DNA of 9,820 nt, from positions 1 to 9,820 of the forward strand of contig JAJZOM010000018.1 in assembly GCA_021811505.1 (NCBI GenBank), in the 5' to 3' direction. The notes below the pieces were generated by a model. It saw nothing but the letters and a program-made list of their open reading frames with translations. It did not search any database and had not been told where the DNA came from. How positions within the stretch are numbered: position 1 is the stretch's first letter; each line of letters begins with the position of its first letter. A program made the position numbers and the translations under genes. The DNA is from Thermoplasmata archaeon. GTDB taxonomy: Archaea > Thermoplasmatota > Thermoplasmata > Thermoplasmatales > Thermoplasmataceae. Of the stretch, positions 1-6,802 are shown one piece after another.

Positions 1-1
1 G

Positions 2-1234
2 CTTGCGATTGTGCAGACATTTGGTCCTACAGCGGGACTGGACAGCGGTAAAACTAAGGTTCGATTCACGGGAAGTATTGCAAGCATATCTGTATCGGAT
101 GAGATGCTTGGACGAATATTCAACGGCCTTGGAAACCCAATCGACCAGGGTCCGCCAATACTGAGCCGGGAAAGACACGAGATTGTGGGAGATGCCATAA
201 ACCCATATTCGAGAGAAGAACCTTCAGAATTCATCCAGACGGGGATATCGACAATCGATGGAATGAACACCCTTGTCAGGGGTCAGAAACTTCCAATTTT
301 TTCAGGATCCGGATTGCCGCACAACAGGCTCGCCGCCCAGATTGCGAGGCAGGCAAAGGTCCTTGGCAGCGGAGAAAATTTTGCGGTTATATTTGGGGCC
401 ATGGGAATCACGAGCGAGGAAGCGAACTACTTCATAAACGAGTTCAGAAGCACGGGTGCCATATCCAGATCTGTGCTGTTCCTGAATCTCTCATCCGATC
501 CTTCCATGGAGAGAATTATCCTTCCAAGGGCAGCTCTGACAGCTGCAGAATTTCTCGCCTATGAGAGGAACATGCATATCCTTGTCATTCTTTCAGATAT
601 GACCAATTACTGTGAAGCACTGCGGGAAATATCATCTGCAAGGGAGGAGGTTCCCGGTAGAAGAGGTTACCCGGGATACATGTACACCGATCTCTCCACC
701 ATATACGAGAGAGCTGGAAAGATAAAGGGAAGAAATGGGTCAATAACACAGATACCTATCCTAACGATGCCAGGAGACGACATAACAAACCCAATTCCTG
801 ATCTGACTGGTTATATCACCGAGGGTCAGATAGTCATGAGCAGGGATCTGTTAAGAAGTGGAGTATACCCTCCTGTCAATGTGTTACCTTCACTATCCAG
901 GTTGATGAATCAGGGGATCGGCAAGGGGAGAACAAGGGACGATCATCGCGGTGTGGCAGACCAGCTTTACTCAGCATACGCAAACGGAAAGGATCTCAGA
1001 TCATTGAGCGCAATAGTGGGCGAGGAAGCCCTTGGGCCCAATGACAGAAAATATCTTCGATTTGCAGACGACTTCGAGAAAAATTATGTGAAACAGGGAT
1101 TCTACGAAGACAGAACAATCGAACAGACGCTCGATCTGGGATGGGAGCTACTTTCAAAACTTCCAGAGGAAGACATGAAAAGGGTTAAGAGGGAGCAGAT
1201 ACAGAAGTACGGTAAATGGAAGAAGGATGAATAA
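2..1234 (+). CDS. atpB: A-type ATP synthase subunit B (5' end outside window)
   Basis: This is the non-catalytic nucleotide-binding B subunit, which alternates with catalytic A subunits in the A1 hexamer on the cytoplasmic side of the membrane. The reading frame is open to the left edge: the codons before the GTG at position 11 read L-A-I and run into [11 protein letters not shown], the conserved end of the N-terminal barrel domain. The gene is therefore truncated by the window, with about 50 residues missing compared with the usual ~460. Visible family features are [27 protein letters not shown], the degenerate P-loop SGSGLPHN (near 301-324), [49 protein letters not shown] and [17 protein letters not shown]. 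The missing GKT lysine is normal for B and separates it from subunit A. Its TAA stop overlaps the next ATG by one base (TAATG), so D is translationally coupled. Identification is firm. Confidence 0.97.
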   Translation, partial: LAIVQTFGPTAGLDSGKTKVRFTGSIASISVSDEMLGRIFNGLGNPIDQGPPILSRERHEIVGDAINPYSREEPSEFIQTGISTIDGMNTLVRGQKLPIFSGSGLPHNRLAAQIARQAKVLGSGENFAVIFGAMGITSEEANYFINEFRSTGAISRSVLFLNLSSDPSMERIILPRAALTAAEFLAYERNMHILVILSDMTNYCEALREISSAREEVPGRRGYPGYMYTDLSTIYERAGKIKGRNGSITQIPILTMPGDDITNPIPDLTGYITEGQIVMSRDLLRSGVYPPVNVLPSLSRLMNQGIGKGRTRDDHRGVADQLYSAYANGKDLRSLSAIVGEEALGPNDRKYLRFADDFEKNYVKQGFYEDRTIEQTLDLGWELLSKLPEEDMKRVKREQIQKYGKWKKDE

Positions 1235-1872
1235 TGCCTGGCAGGGATCTCAGACCTACAAGAATTGAACTGATTAATACGAACAAGAGGATCAAGCTCG
1301 CTTCCAGAGGGCTGGATCTATTGAAGATGAAGAGATCGTCGCTGGTGATGGAATTCTTCAAGATAAGCAGAACGGTAAGCGGGATGAGGGAAAATTTAAG
1401 GGCACTTGTCACCGAAGCCGTAAGTTCCATACAGGTGGCAGAAATACTTAACGGCAGCCTTACCATTGAGAGAATAGCAAACATGTCGGCAGACGACTCG
1501 TCCAGCATAAAGACCAGGAACATCATGGGCGTGCGGATTCCGGAACTGAAAGTCAATTTTGGGCAATCACTTGTTTCGTACATGTATCGTGCGTCATCAC
1601 TTCCAGTCCCTGTCAATGAAGCGCTGAAGAAATTTCAGCAGGTGTTCAACATGCTCATAGAGGTCGCCGAGAAGGAAAGCTCTATGCGAAAGCTTCTCCA
1701 TGAAATAGATAAGACCAAAAGAAGATCGAATGCCATTGAAAATGTGCTGATACCAGAGCTCAAGGACGAGGCAAAATACATAAGGATGAGGCTGGACGAG
1801 ATGGAAAGGGACACATTTACTACCCTGAAAACCATAAAGAGGAAAATGGAGAGCCAGAGGGTTGAGACATGA
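1234..1872 (+). CDS. atpD: A-type ATP synthase subunit D
   Basis: Subunit D is the central-stalk rotor shaft of the A1Ao ATP synthase, turning inside the A3B3 head and coupling it to the membrane rotor through F and C. The 212-residue length is normal. The N-terminus carries the family signature: LRPTRIELINTNKRIKLASR, then GLDLLKMKRSSL, at about residues 6-38. Long charged helices at the N-terminus and at about residues 135-210 would form the antiparallel coiled coil typical of D, with a short globular part between. The ATG at 1234 overlaps the stop of subunit B by one base and follows the purine-rich AAGGATGA. The TGA stop at 1870-1872 overlaps the ATG of the next small gene in an ATGA junction. 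Family assignment is by recognisable motifs plus operon position. Confidence 0.96.
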   Translation: MPGRDLRPTRIELINTNKRIKLASRGLDLLKMKRSSLVMEFFKISRTVSGMRENLRALVTEAVSSIQVAEILNGSLTIERIANMSADDSSSIKTRNIMGVRIPELKVNFGQSLVSYMYRASSLPVPVNEALKKFQQVFNMLIEVAEKESSMRKLLHEIDKTKRRSNAIENVLIPELKDEAKYIRMRLDEMERDTFTTLKTIKRKMESQRVET

Positions 1873-2039
1873 ATCCCATGAACTATATCAACAAAAGATG
1901 GACTGATCGGGCCTACAGGATCAAGCCTGAGGCAATCCCTGTAATAAGGAAATTCAGGAGAATTATCTCTGCTACCTATGCGCTGAATGCGGCAGCTGTT
2001 GCTGTGGTATTTTTCCTGATCATTAGCGGGTGGTTATGA
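1869..2039 (+). CDS. Small single-span membrane protein in the ATP synthase operon (56 aa)
   Basis: This gene encodes 56 residues. Its ATG at 1869 sits in an ATGA overlap with the stop of subunit D, seven bases after a GAGGG ribosome-binding site (1857-1861). Its TGA at 2037-2039 overlaps the start of subunit H. Such tight coupling on both sides strongly suggests it is translated. The protein starts MNPMNYINKRWTDR. The first ~38 residues are rich in Lys/Arg (nine by residue 31), and residues about 39-56 form one hydrophobic helix (AAAVAVVFFLIISGWL) that ends the protein. By the positive-inside rule the N-terminus should face the cytoplasm, making it a tail-anchored protein. The helix has no Asp or Glu, so it cannot serve as the proton-carrying proteolipid K. 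I do not recognise the family. A small gene, ahaG, also follows ahaD in Methanosarcina, so a comparable accessory or assembly role is possible. That is a positional argument only. Confidence 0.8.
   Translation: MNPMNYINKRWTDRAYRIKPEAIPVIRKFRRIISATYALNAAAVAVVFFLIISGWL
2026..2036 (+). promoter_or_regulatory. Ribosome-binding site deciding the subunit H start
   Basis: The sequence GGTGG (2029-2033) matches the GGTG part of the archaeal Shine-Dalgarno consensus. It lies inside the last codons of the 56-residue gene. It leaves only about three bases to the ATG at 2036 but about six to the ATG at 2039, so the second ATG is the better start for subunit H. A GTG at 2030 overlaps the site itself and is unlikely to be used. 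Confidence 0.5.
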
Positions 2040-2356
2040 TGGACGATCTGGAGATTGTGAAAAAGATAAAGGAAGCAGAAGGGGCCGCAGCGACAGAAAC
2101 TGCGAAACTGTCAGAAAAGATAAAAACCGACCTCGAGGCTGTTGAAAAAACACTTTCGGGAAACCTGCATGAACAGAGAGATCTGCTGGAAAGGGACTAT
2201 GAGAAATTCATAGAAAACCAGGTTTCAATTGCTCAGAAGAAAGCCGAAACGGTCATATCTGAGGCTAGGGAAAAGGCCGGAAAACTCAAACTGAACATGG
2301 ACGTGAAAGATCTTTACAAAATGATCGACAGCGAGTTGCTGAAATTGCTGGAGTAA
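2039..2356 (+). CDS. ahaH: A-type ATP synthase subunit H (peripheral-stalk coiled coil)
   Basis: Subunit H pairs with subunit E in the peripheral stalk that holds the A3B3 head still against subunit I. The 105-residue product is almost entirely predicted helix, very rich in Glu, Lys and Ala. Hydrophobic residues are spaced in heptads, for example EIVKKIKEAEGAAATETAKL near the N-terminus and AQKKAETVISEAREKAGKL at about residues 65-83. The length and the 'KIKEAE' start resemble the ~105-residue archaeal H family. Identity rests mostly on composition and on its place just before subunit I, as H-I adjacency is usual in archaeal ATP synthase operons. I chose ATG 2039 because the GGTGG site lies at good distance; ATG 2036 is the alternative. 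Five bases separate its stop from subunit I, whose GGAG ribosome-binding site overlaps the stop region (2350-2353). Confidence 0.78.
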   Translation: MDDLEIVKKIKEAEGAAATETAKLSEKIKTDLEAVEKTLSGNLHEQRDLLERDYEKFIENQVSIAQKKAETVISEAREKAGKLKLNMDVKDLYKMIDSELLKLLE

Positions 2357-2361
2357 TAAAT

Positions 2362-4293
2362 ATGGTACTGAAACCTGAAAAAATGTTGCGGATGAGGGTG
2401 ATGAGCACACTCAACAGGAAGGATATCGTGCTCTCTGTGCTGCATGACTTCAACGCGATACAGATTGAACAGGTTTCAGGGGACATAAAGGGATCGCTCG
2501 GGAGGATTGAGGAAGAGGACTTCCAGAAATCCGTGACAAACGAACTGCAGAGGATCAAGGGACTTGAAAATTCGCTTCCAAGAGTTCCGGTTAATGGCAA
2601 AAAAGCTTTTGCATCGGTGTATGACACCCTCAAGGAAGCCGCGAAAATAACAATTGACAGTGATGTCAGGACACTTAAGCAGAAGCAGGAGGACCTTATG
2701 GCTGATATCAAGGACATCAGCATAAGAACAGAGACCGTTGAATTTCTCAGGGGATTGAACTATGATCTCAGTATTTTTAATGGGAAATCTACAAAGGCAT
2801 ACGTGATTCAGTCGGCATATCCGGAGGAACTTAGTTCATCAATAAAATCCCAGATAAGTGATGCGCTGGTCATAGAGAGATCTGGCGCACTTCTGGCAGT
2901 GATTCCGGACCGTGAAGAATCAAACCTTGCCAGGATATCTTCTGAGAATGCATCTGTTATGAGAATAGTTCCAGAGGCCAGTGGTAAGCCGGAGGAATAC
3001 CTCGCTTCAATGGCGGAGATTAAAAAGGAGAGAGAGAAGGAACTGGAAGAAATTAACGCCGCTCTGAAGCAAATCTCGGAAAAACACTTTAGTGACATAG
3101 TTCAGATCAGGGAGCAGCTTGAGATAGAGGAAAGCAAGATTGAAGTCTATGAGAGAATGGGATCGACATCTGAGGTATTTGTCCTGGAGGGCTGGGTTCC
3201 AAAATCACGATATGAGACCATGATCAAGACGCTCAACAAGGTCACGGGGGGCAGCATCATCATAAGCGAGGTTGAGACCAAGGATGAGCCTCCTACCATG
3301 TTCAACAACCCGAAGAGGATAAGGGTGTTTGAGTTCTTCATAAGATTCTACTCACTGCCCCAGGAGTCTGAATATGACCCAACCCTCATTTTTGCTATGG
3401 TTTTTCCTCTGTTCTTCGGCCTCATGCTTGGAGACTACGGATACGGGTTGGTCATACTGTTATTTTCCATACTCATAATCAGGAAGCTTGATGGAAAGGC
3501 TAAATGGTTCAAATTTCCCAAAAAACTGTCCAATTTTGTCATCGTGATATTAGGCCGGGGGCCCCTCAGAACACTTGCAAAGGCACTCATACCGTCCTCA
3601 ATCATGGCGATAATATTCGGGCTATTCTTCGACGAATTTTTTGGATTCCAGCTATATCATCCGCAACTGTTCAATGTTATAACATCCCTGTCAAAACTGC
3701 TTCTTCTTTCCGGTTACATCGGTCTCTTCATGGTCTCACTGGGACTGATCATGGGATTCATAACCGAATACTCCCGTGGAAACCGCAAGGGGGCATATGG
3801 AAAAATTGGCTGGCTCATGTTTGCCTGGGGAATAGCTGTGACCGGTCTTGACCTGATCTACCACAATTTTAACTCTACCGGAAACTATGTAGCTTTGGTC
3901 ATTGCGATTGCGGGTATTGGCATAATATTCGTATTTGAGGGAGTCCTTGGTGCAGTAGAGCTTCCATCAATGATCAGCCACATATTGTCGTACACGAGGA
4001 TTGTGGGTATACTCCTTGCTTCGGTGATACTGGCATACGTAGTCGATCTTATCTTCATGCAGGATGCTCACTCTTTCCCCATGGTAATAGTTGGGGTTTT
4101 TATCCTTGTTCTGGGTCAGGTCTTCAACCTTGCCATTGCCATTTTCGAGCCCGGAATACAGGGTGCAAGGCTTATTTACGTGGAATTCTTTTCCAAATTT
4201 TACCACGGAAACGGCAAAATGTTTCGTCCATTTGGAAAAAAGAGGGTTTACACAATAAAGCAGATGGATATTGAAACTGTTGAAAAAGCATGA
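2362..4293 (+). CDS. atpI: A-type ATP synthase subunit I (membrane a-subunit)
   Basis: Subunit I is the 643-residue stator subunit that forms the proton half-channels against the proteolipid ring (V-type subunit a family, Pfam V_ATPase_I). Residues 1 to ~325 are a soluble, helix-rich cytoplasmic arm with a long coiled coil at about 215-265 and the conserved VLEGWVPKS. From ~340 on there are about eight membrane spans, beginning with FAMVFPLFFGLMLGDYGYG. The essential channel arginine is present as Arg546 in SHILSYTRIVG. The second conserved arginine of the last span region is Arg603 in GARLIYVEFFSKFYHG. At position 605 an Ile replaces the His often seen in R-L-H-Y-V-E homologues. The ATG at 2362 lies eight bases after GGAG. 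This is the last gene of the operon: subunit K does not follow, and T-rich sequence begins 18 bases after the stop. Confidence 0.97.
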   Translation: MVLKPEKMLRMRVMSTLNRKDIVLSVLHDFNAIQIEQVSGDIKGSLGRIEEEDFQKSVTNELQRIKGLENSLPRVPVNGKKAFASVYDTLKEAAKITIDSDVRTLKQKQEDLMADIKDISIRTETVEFLRGLNYDLSIFNGKSTKAYVIQSAYPEELSSSIKSQISDALVIERSGALLAVIPDREESNLARISSENASVMRIVPEASGKPEEYLASMAEIKKEREKELEEINAALKQISEKHFSDIVQIREQLEIEESKIEVYERMGSTSEVFVLEGWVPKSRYETMIKTLNKVTGGSIIISEVETKDEPPTMFNNPKRIRVFEFFIRFYSLPQESEYDPTLIFAMVFPLFFGLMLGDYGYGLVILLFSILIIRKLDGKAKWFKFPKKLSNFVIVILGRGPLRTLAKALIPSSIMAIIFGLFFDEFFGFQLYHPQLFNVITSLSKLLLLSGYIGLFMVSLGLIMGFITEYSRGNRKGAYGKIGWLMFAWGIAVTGLDLIYHNFNSTGNYVALVIAIAGIGIIFVFEGVLGAVELPSMISHILSYTRIVGILLASVILAYVVDLIFMQDAHSFPMVIVGVFILVLGQVFNLAIAIFEPGIQGARLIYVEFFSKFYHGNGKMFRPFGKKRVYTIKQMDIETVEKA

Positions 4294-4310
4294 ACCAGGA
4301 ACGAGACATA

Positions 4311-4333
4311 ATTATTTTCTGTTTACAATTTTT
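4311..4333 (+). terminator. T-rich transcription end of the ATP synthase operon
   Basis: Three T-tracts (4315-4318, 4322-4324 and 4329-4333) start 22 bases after the stop of subunit I, on the coding strand. I see no hairpin. Archaeal RNA polymerase commonly stops at oligo-T runs without a stem-loop, and an independent promoter follows at about 4380. The call is an inference from position and composition. Confidence 0.45.
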
Positions 4334-4378
4334 CAATACAAAATCCAGAATCTATGCCTAATGCAAACGTGCAATAGG

Positions 4379-4386
4379 ATAAAATA
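4379..4386 (+). promoter_or_regulatory. TATA-like promoter of the NfeD-like gene
   Basis: ATAAAATA is centred about 25 bases before the ATG at 4407. That is the spacing expected if transcription starts at or just before the start codon. The 113-base gap after the ATP synthase operon otherwise holds only AT-rich sequence and the T-tracts. No ribosome-binding site precedes the ATG, in keeping with a leaderless transcript. Confidence 0.55.
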
Positions 4387-4406
4387 ACAGGTTTGAATCT
4401 TATAAC

Positions 4407-4703
4407 ATGGATTTACTGCTAATACTCGCGTTTCTGGTCGTTGCGGTTGGGTTTTTCTTCTTCGGCGCTTGGTTTGGAAGATTCTTTACGCGATATCCAT
4501 TTGGCCAGCAATCTGTTACTGGAAAGGAAGGCATGCTAAGCAAGGTTGCGACCGTAGAACAGAAAGTATCGGATCATTACCAGGTGAGAATAGACTCGCA
4601 GATCTGGAGAGCCTACTGCACCGAGCCTCTAAGCATAGGGGAGAAGGTCGTGGTCACGGACATTAACGGGAACAAACTCACAGTAGAGAAGCTGCAAAAC
4701 TGA
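4407..4703 (+). CDS. NfeD-like membrane protein with C-terminal OB domain
   Basis: This 98-residue protein has one N-terminal membrane span at about residues 2-27 (LLLILAFLVVAVGFFFFGAW) and a soluble domain at about 37-96. The soluble part follows the pattern of the NfeD C-terminal OB-fold domain: a glycine-opened strand (VTGKEGMLSKVATV), a middle strand ending in an aromatic then Ala (IDSQIWRAYC), then IGEKVVVTDINGNKLTVE, like the family's 'G..V.V....G..L.V' ending. The short form lacks the N-terminal serine protease domain of long NfeD proteins. NfeD proteins usually work with a stomatin/SPFH partner in membrane quality control, but no such gene lies next to it here. It has its own promoter, so it is probably not part of the ATP synthase operon. 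The family assignment is a pattern-level judgement. Confidence 0.68.
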   Translation: MDLLLILAFLVVAVGFFFFGAWFGRFFTRYPFGQQSVTGKEGMLSKVATVEQKVSDHYQVRIDSQIWRAYCTEPLSIGEKVVVTDINGNKLTVEKLQN

Positions 4704-4755
4704 TTCACACAATATAAAAATCATAAGCAGGCGATAAAATATTATTTTACACAGC

Positions 4756-4761
4756 TTTATA
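4756..4761 (+). promoter_or_regulatory. TATA box of the epimerase-Nudix unit
   Basis: TTTATA, the standard archaeal TATA form, is centred about 25 bases before the ATG at 4784, with no ribosome-binding site between. This suits a leaderless transcript. The rest of the 80-base gap is very AT-rich, and an 8-base inverted repeat (CACAATAT at 4708-4715, ATATTGTG at 4766-4773) flanks the box. Confidence 0.6.
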
Positions 4762-4783
4762 CTTCATATTGTGATTATATTTT

Positions 4784-5707
4784 ATGACAAATAGAATTAT
4801 GGTAATAGGTTCAACCGGATTAATAGGCAGATCACTGGTCAGGTTTCTTTCTGTCGGAGGAAATGATGTGGTGTCAGTCTCAAGAGAACCGGAGAAAGCC
4901 CGGAGAATGTTTCCCGGCCTCGTATCATACGAGAAACTTCCACTTGATCCAGAAGAAATAAGAAAGATTGCTGAGGGATCAAAAGCAGTTATAAATATGT
5001 CAGGTTCCTCAGCATTCGAGAAATACCCGGACTATGACAGAATTGTCAGGGAAAGCAGGGTTGAGTTGACGGAGCTAATATCTGCAGGGATTGCGCTGTG
5101 CGAAAATAAGCCGGAAGTATTCATCAACTCAAGCGCAAGCGGATACTATGGCCCTGGCGGTCCAGGCGACACGTTCACTGAGGAATCACCAGGGGGAAAT
5201 GACTACTGGGGAAAACTGGTTAAAGACTGGGAATCTGCGACAAGAAAGGCTGAAGATGCAGGCGTGAGAACAGTGAAAATCAGGACCAGCGTGGTTCTCT
5301 CAGGGGACGGCGGTGCACTTTCACAGCTCGTTCCAGTGTTCAGGAAGCACCTTGGTGGATACATAAAGCCAGGTAACCAGTTCTTTTCATGGATTCACAT
5401 AAATGATGAGATCGGCCTCATTGACTTTTCAATGCGGAATCGGGGCATATCGGGGGCAGTAAACGCAACTTCTCCCGGATACGTCACGTCAAGGGAATTC
5501 TTCAGTGCAATAGGCAAAGTAATGGGCAGGAAAGCCTCCATAGGAATCCCTGAGTTCATACTGAAGGCACGGGTGGGGAAAGCCTTCGGGTTGCTAGCAG
5601 CTGGCGGCAAAATAGTTCCCGAAAAGGCACTGAAGAATGGTTACCAGTTCAAATACACCGACGTTGAAAAAGCTCTATCCGACATCATTCCCGGGATGAA
5701 TGCTTAA
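4784..5707 (+). CDS. TIGR01777-family SDR epimerase-like protein
   Basis: This 307-residue member of the extended short-chain dehydrogenase superfamily belongs to the TIGR01777 group (E. coli YfcH-like 'sugar epimerases', whose substrates are largely unknown). The Rossmann nucleotide-binding loop GSTGLIG is at residues 9-15, so it should bind NAD(P)(H). Group markers follow: NMSGSS at 71-76, SSASGYYG at 116-123 with the tyrosine usual for this superfamily, DYWGKLVKDWE at 140-150, RTSVVLSGDGGAL at 167-179, and SWIHINDEIG at 202-211. A C-terminal DUF1731-like part ends with VPEKAL, then NGYQFKYTDVEKALSD. Length is normal for the family and no signal peptide is seen, so it is cytosolic. It begins 25 bases after a TATA box and its end overlaps or abuts the Nudix gene, so the two share a transcript. 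A true epimerase activity is not shown by the sequence. Confidence 0.9.
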   Translation: MTNRIMVIGSTGLIGRSLVRFLSVGGNDVVSVSREPEKARRMFPGLVSYEKLPLDPEEIRKIAEGSKAVINMSGSSAFEKYPDYDRIVRESRVELTELISAGIALCENKPEVFINSSASGYYGPGGPGDTFTEESPGGNDYWGKLVKDWESATRKAEDAGVRTVKIRTSVVLSGDGGALSQLVPVFRKHLGGYIKPGNQFFSWIHINDEIGLIDFSMRNRGISGAVNATSPGYVTSREFFSAIGKVMGRKASIGIPEFILKARVGKAFGLLAAGGKIVPEKALKNGYQFKYTDVEKALSDIIPGMNA

Positions 5708-5708
5708 G

Positions 5709-6128
5709 ATGGCAAACTCAGGCAGGAAAATACAGGCAGTGGTGATCAGGAAAAGAGACGGGAAGGAAGCTCTTCTGGTGCACTATACTCCCCCCAAATC
5801 ATACTGGGAAACTATAACAGGAAACGTCAACAGGAACGAATCTATTGAAGAAGGCCTTAAACGGGAACTCATGGAAGAGATTTCTCTTGACGATACACAA
5901 TTGATCAAAACCTCTTACCTTTCATCTTTTGAATATGAAAAGAACGGAAACCACTACAGGGAGGATATATTCTTGGTCGAGGCCTCTTCAAAATTTATCC
6001 CGGATATAGGACATAATCCAGACGGAGAGCATAATGCATACGGATGGTTCTCATCAGAAGAAGCACTGAAACTCGTTCCCTGGCAAAACATGAAGGATTC
6101 CATAGTAAAGGCTCTCAACAGCGATTAG
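5709..6128 (+). CDS. Nudix hydrolase
   Basis: This 139-residue cytosolic hydrolase should cleave a nucleoside diphosphate linked to some other group, using divalent metal. The Nudix box is complete from Gly38 to Leu60: G, five residues, E44, seven residues, R52-E53-L, M, E56-E57. The one departure is Ser59, where the consensus has Gly. The metal-binding glutamates E53, E56 and E57 are present. QAVVIRKRDGKEALLVHY before the box and a YGWFSSEEALKLVPW tail after it are typical of small stand-alone Nudix proteins resembling dATP or Ap4A pyrophosphohydrolases. The substrate cannot be read from sequence. I place the start at ATG 5709, just after the epimerase stop. ATG 5700 in the same frame, overlapping the upstream gene by eight bases, would add three residues. 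Its stop is one base from the stop of the opposite-strand gene. Confidence 0.92.
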   Translation: MANSGRKIQAVVIRKRDGKEALLVHYTPPKSYWETITGNVNRNESIEEGLKRELMEEISLDDTQLIKTSYLSSFEYEKNGNHYREDIFLVEASSKFIPDIGHNPDGEHNAYGWFSSEEALKLVPWQNMKDSIVKALNSD

Positions 6129-6129
6129 A

Positions 6130-6777
6130 TCACTCGGGCTCCTGATCCAGAGGAAATCTTATGAAATTCATCAGCACCTCTGTCTTCTTGAACACATCAG
6201 CCCTGAAGATCACAGGTCTGTTGGAAGAAAGCCGCATTATCCACCCATGATTCGTTTTTAAGGAGTGGAGACTTCTTCTGAGCATGTACTTTATCATATT
6301 GCTATCCTCATCCTTTCCGTATACCGTTACGTTGACTATGAAAGAGTACCCCAGACCCTTCAGAAGTTTATCGCTCCCCGATCTCAAAACGACCTCGTAA
6401 GCGATGGTGATTGATCCGGCGATCTTTGGCGCAGAAATGATTCTTGCGACAAATTCTGGGTCAAAAAAGTCCTTGGTTTTTCTGTTTCTACGCGCATTTA
6501 TCAACGTGAATTCATCGTTCCCAGGGCCAATATTTGGCTCAACCCTTTCAACGTAACAAGGATAAAGGGAAATGAAGAAGGAGGACATACGCCTGAGCGA
6601 TCCGTCGCGATTGCTTCCAACATAGTAATTGATCGACTCCGGAGTGGAAACCGCCAGGAACCTGTTCTCCTCTCCGGGAAGCGGGGCAAGAAAATACGAG
6701 AATCTCCTGTAAATCGTGAGATCAGTTCTCTGATCAGGTTCAAAGAAGACCACGCGCCTCCATTTAATCCTCTCCAT
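6130..6777 (-). CDS. Uncharacterised protein, possible T4SS-type ATPase N-domain-like
   Basis: I do not recognise this 215-residue protein. It starts MERIKWRRVVFFEP, looks globular with mixed strands and helices, and has no clear signal peptide or membrane span. An in-frame TTG at 6790-6792 would add five residues, but the ATG at 6775-6777 is preferred. Several short stretches recall the N-terminal domain that precedes the HerA/VirB4-like ATPase in archaeal conjugation-type proteins: VSTPESINYYVG followed by SSFFISLYPCYVERVEP, then INVTVYG-like strands, and a C-terminal LMNFIRFP resembling the 'elaslihfP' ending. The protein stops there, and no Walker A motif or ATPase domain follows. This likeness is a weak impression, not an assignment. 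The gene is head-to-head with the S9 peptidase over a 46-base gap and tail-to-tail with the Nudix gene over one base. Codon use looks like its neighbours, so it is probably not a recent arrival. Confidence 0.7.
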   Translation of the reverse strand: MERIKWRRVVFFEPDQRTDLTIYRRFSYFLAPLPGEENRFLAVSTPESINYYVGSNRDGSLRRMSSFFISLYPCYVERVEPNIGPGNDEFTLINARRNRKTKDFFDPEFVARIISAPKIAGSITIAYEVVLRSGSDKLLKGLGYSFIVNVTVYGKDEDSNMIKYMLRRSLHSLKTNHGWIMRLSSNRPVIFRADVFKKTEVLMNFIRFPLDQEPE

Positions 6778-6795
6778 TTTTCGCCATATCAATGG

Positions 6796-6802
6796 TTAAT
6801 AA
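6796..6802. promoter_or_regulatory. Shared TATA-like element of a divergent gene pair
   Basis: TTAATAA reads TTATTAA on the other strand, so it is nearly symmetrical. Its centre (6799) is 25 bases from the ATG of the peptidase (6824) and 22 bases from the ATG of the minus-strand gene (6777). It is the only good TATA-like sequence in the 46-base intergenic gap, so it may serve both genes as leaderless promoters. Spacing supports this; function is inferred. Confidence 0.5.

Noticed and set aside
301..324. Apparent loss of the Walker A lysine in the first gene
   Set aside because: SGSGLPHN is the normal degenerate loop of the non-catalytic B subunit, so it is not a mutation.
1185..1616. Open frame of 143 codons on the minus strand across the end of atpB and the start of atpD
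   Set aside because: It lies fully antisense to two well-identified genes; its composition (Ser/Leu/Ile-rich) is what a coding gene gives when read backwards. No promoter or ribosome-binding site.
1869..2039. The 56-residue gene as the proteolipid subunit K (c-ring)
   Set aside because: Proteolipids have at least two membrane helices and a Glu or Asp in the ion-binding helix. This protein has one helix and no acidic residue in it.
2286..2723. Minus-strand frame of 145 codons over the H-I junction
   Set aside because: Antisense to the start of subunit I with Ser/Leu/Cys-rich shadow composition and no recognisable motif.
3504..3851. Plus-strand frame of 115 codons inside atpI
   Set aside because: It overlaps the membrane-span coding part of subunit I in another frame, rich in His/Gln/Arg, with no motif; a shadow frame.
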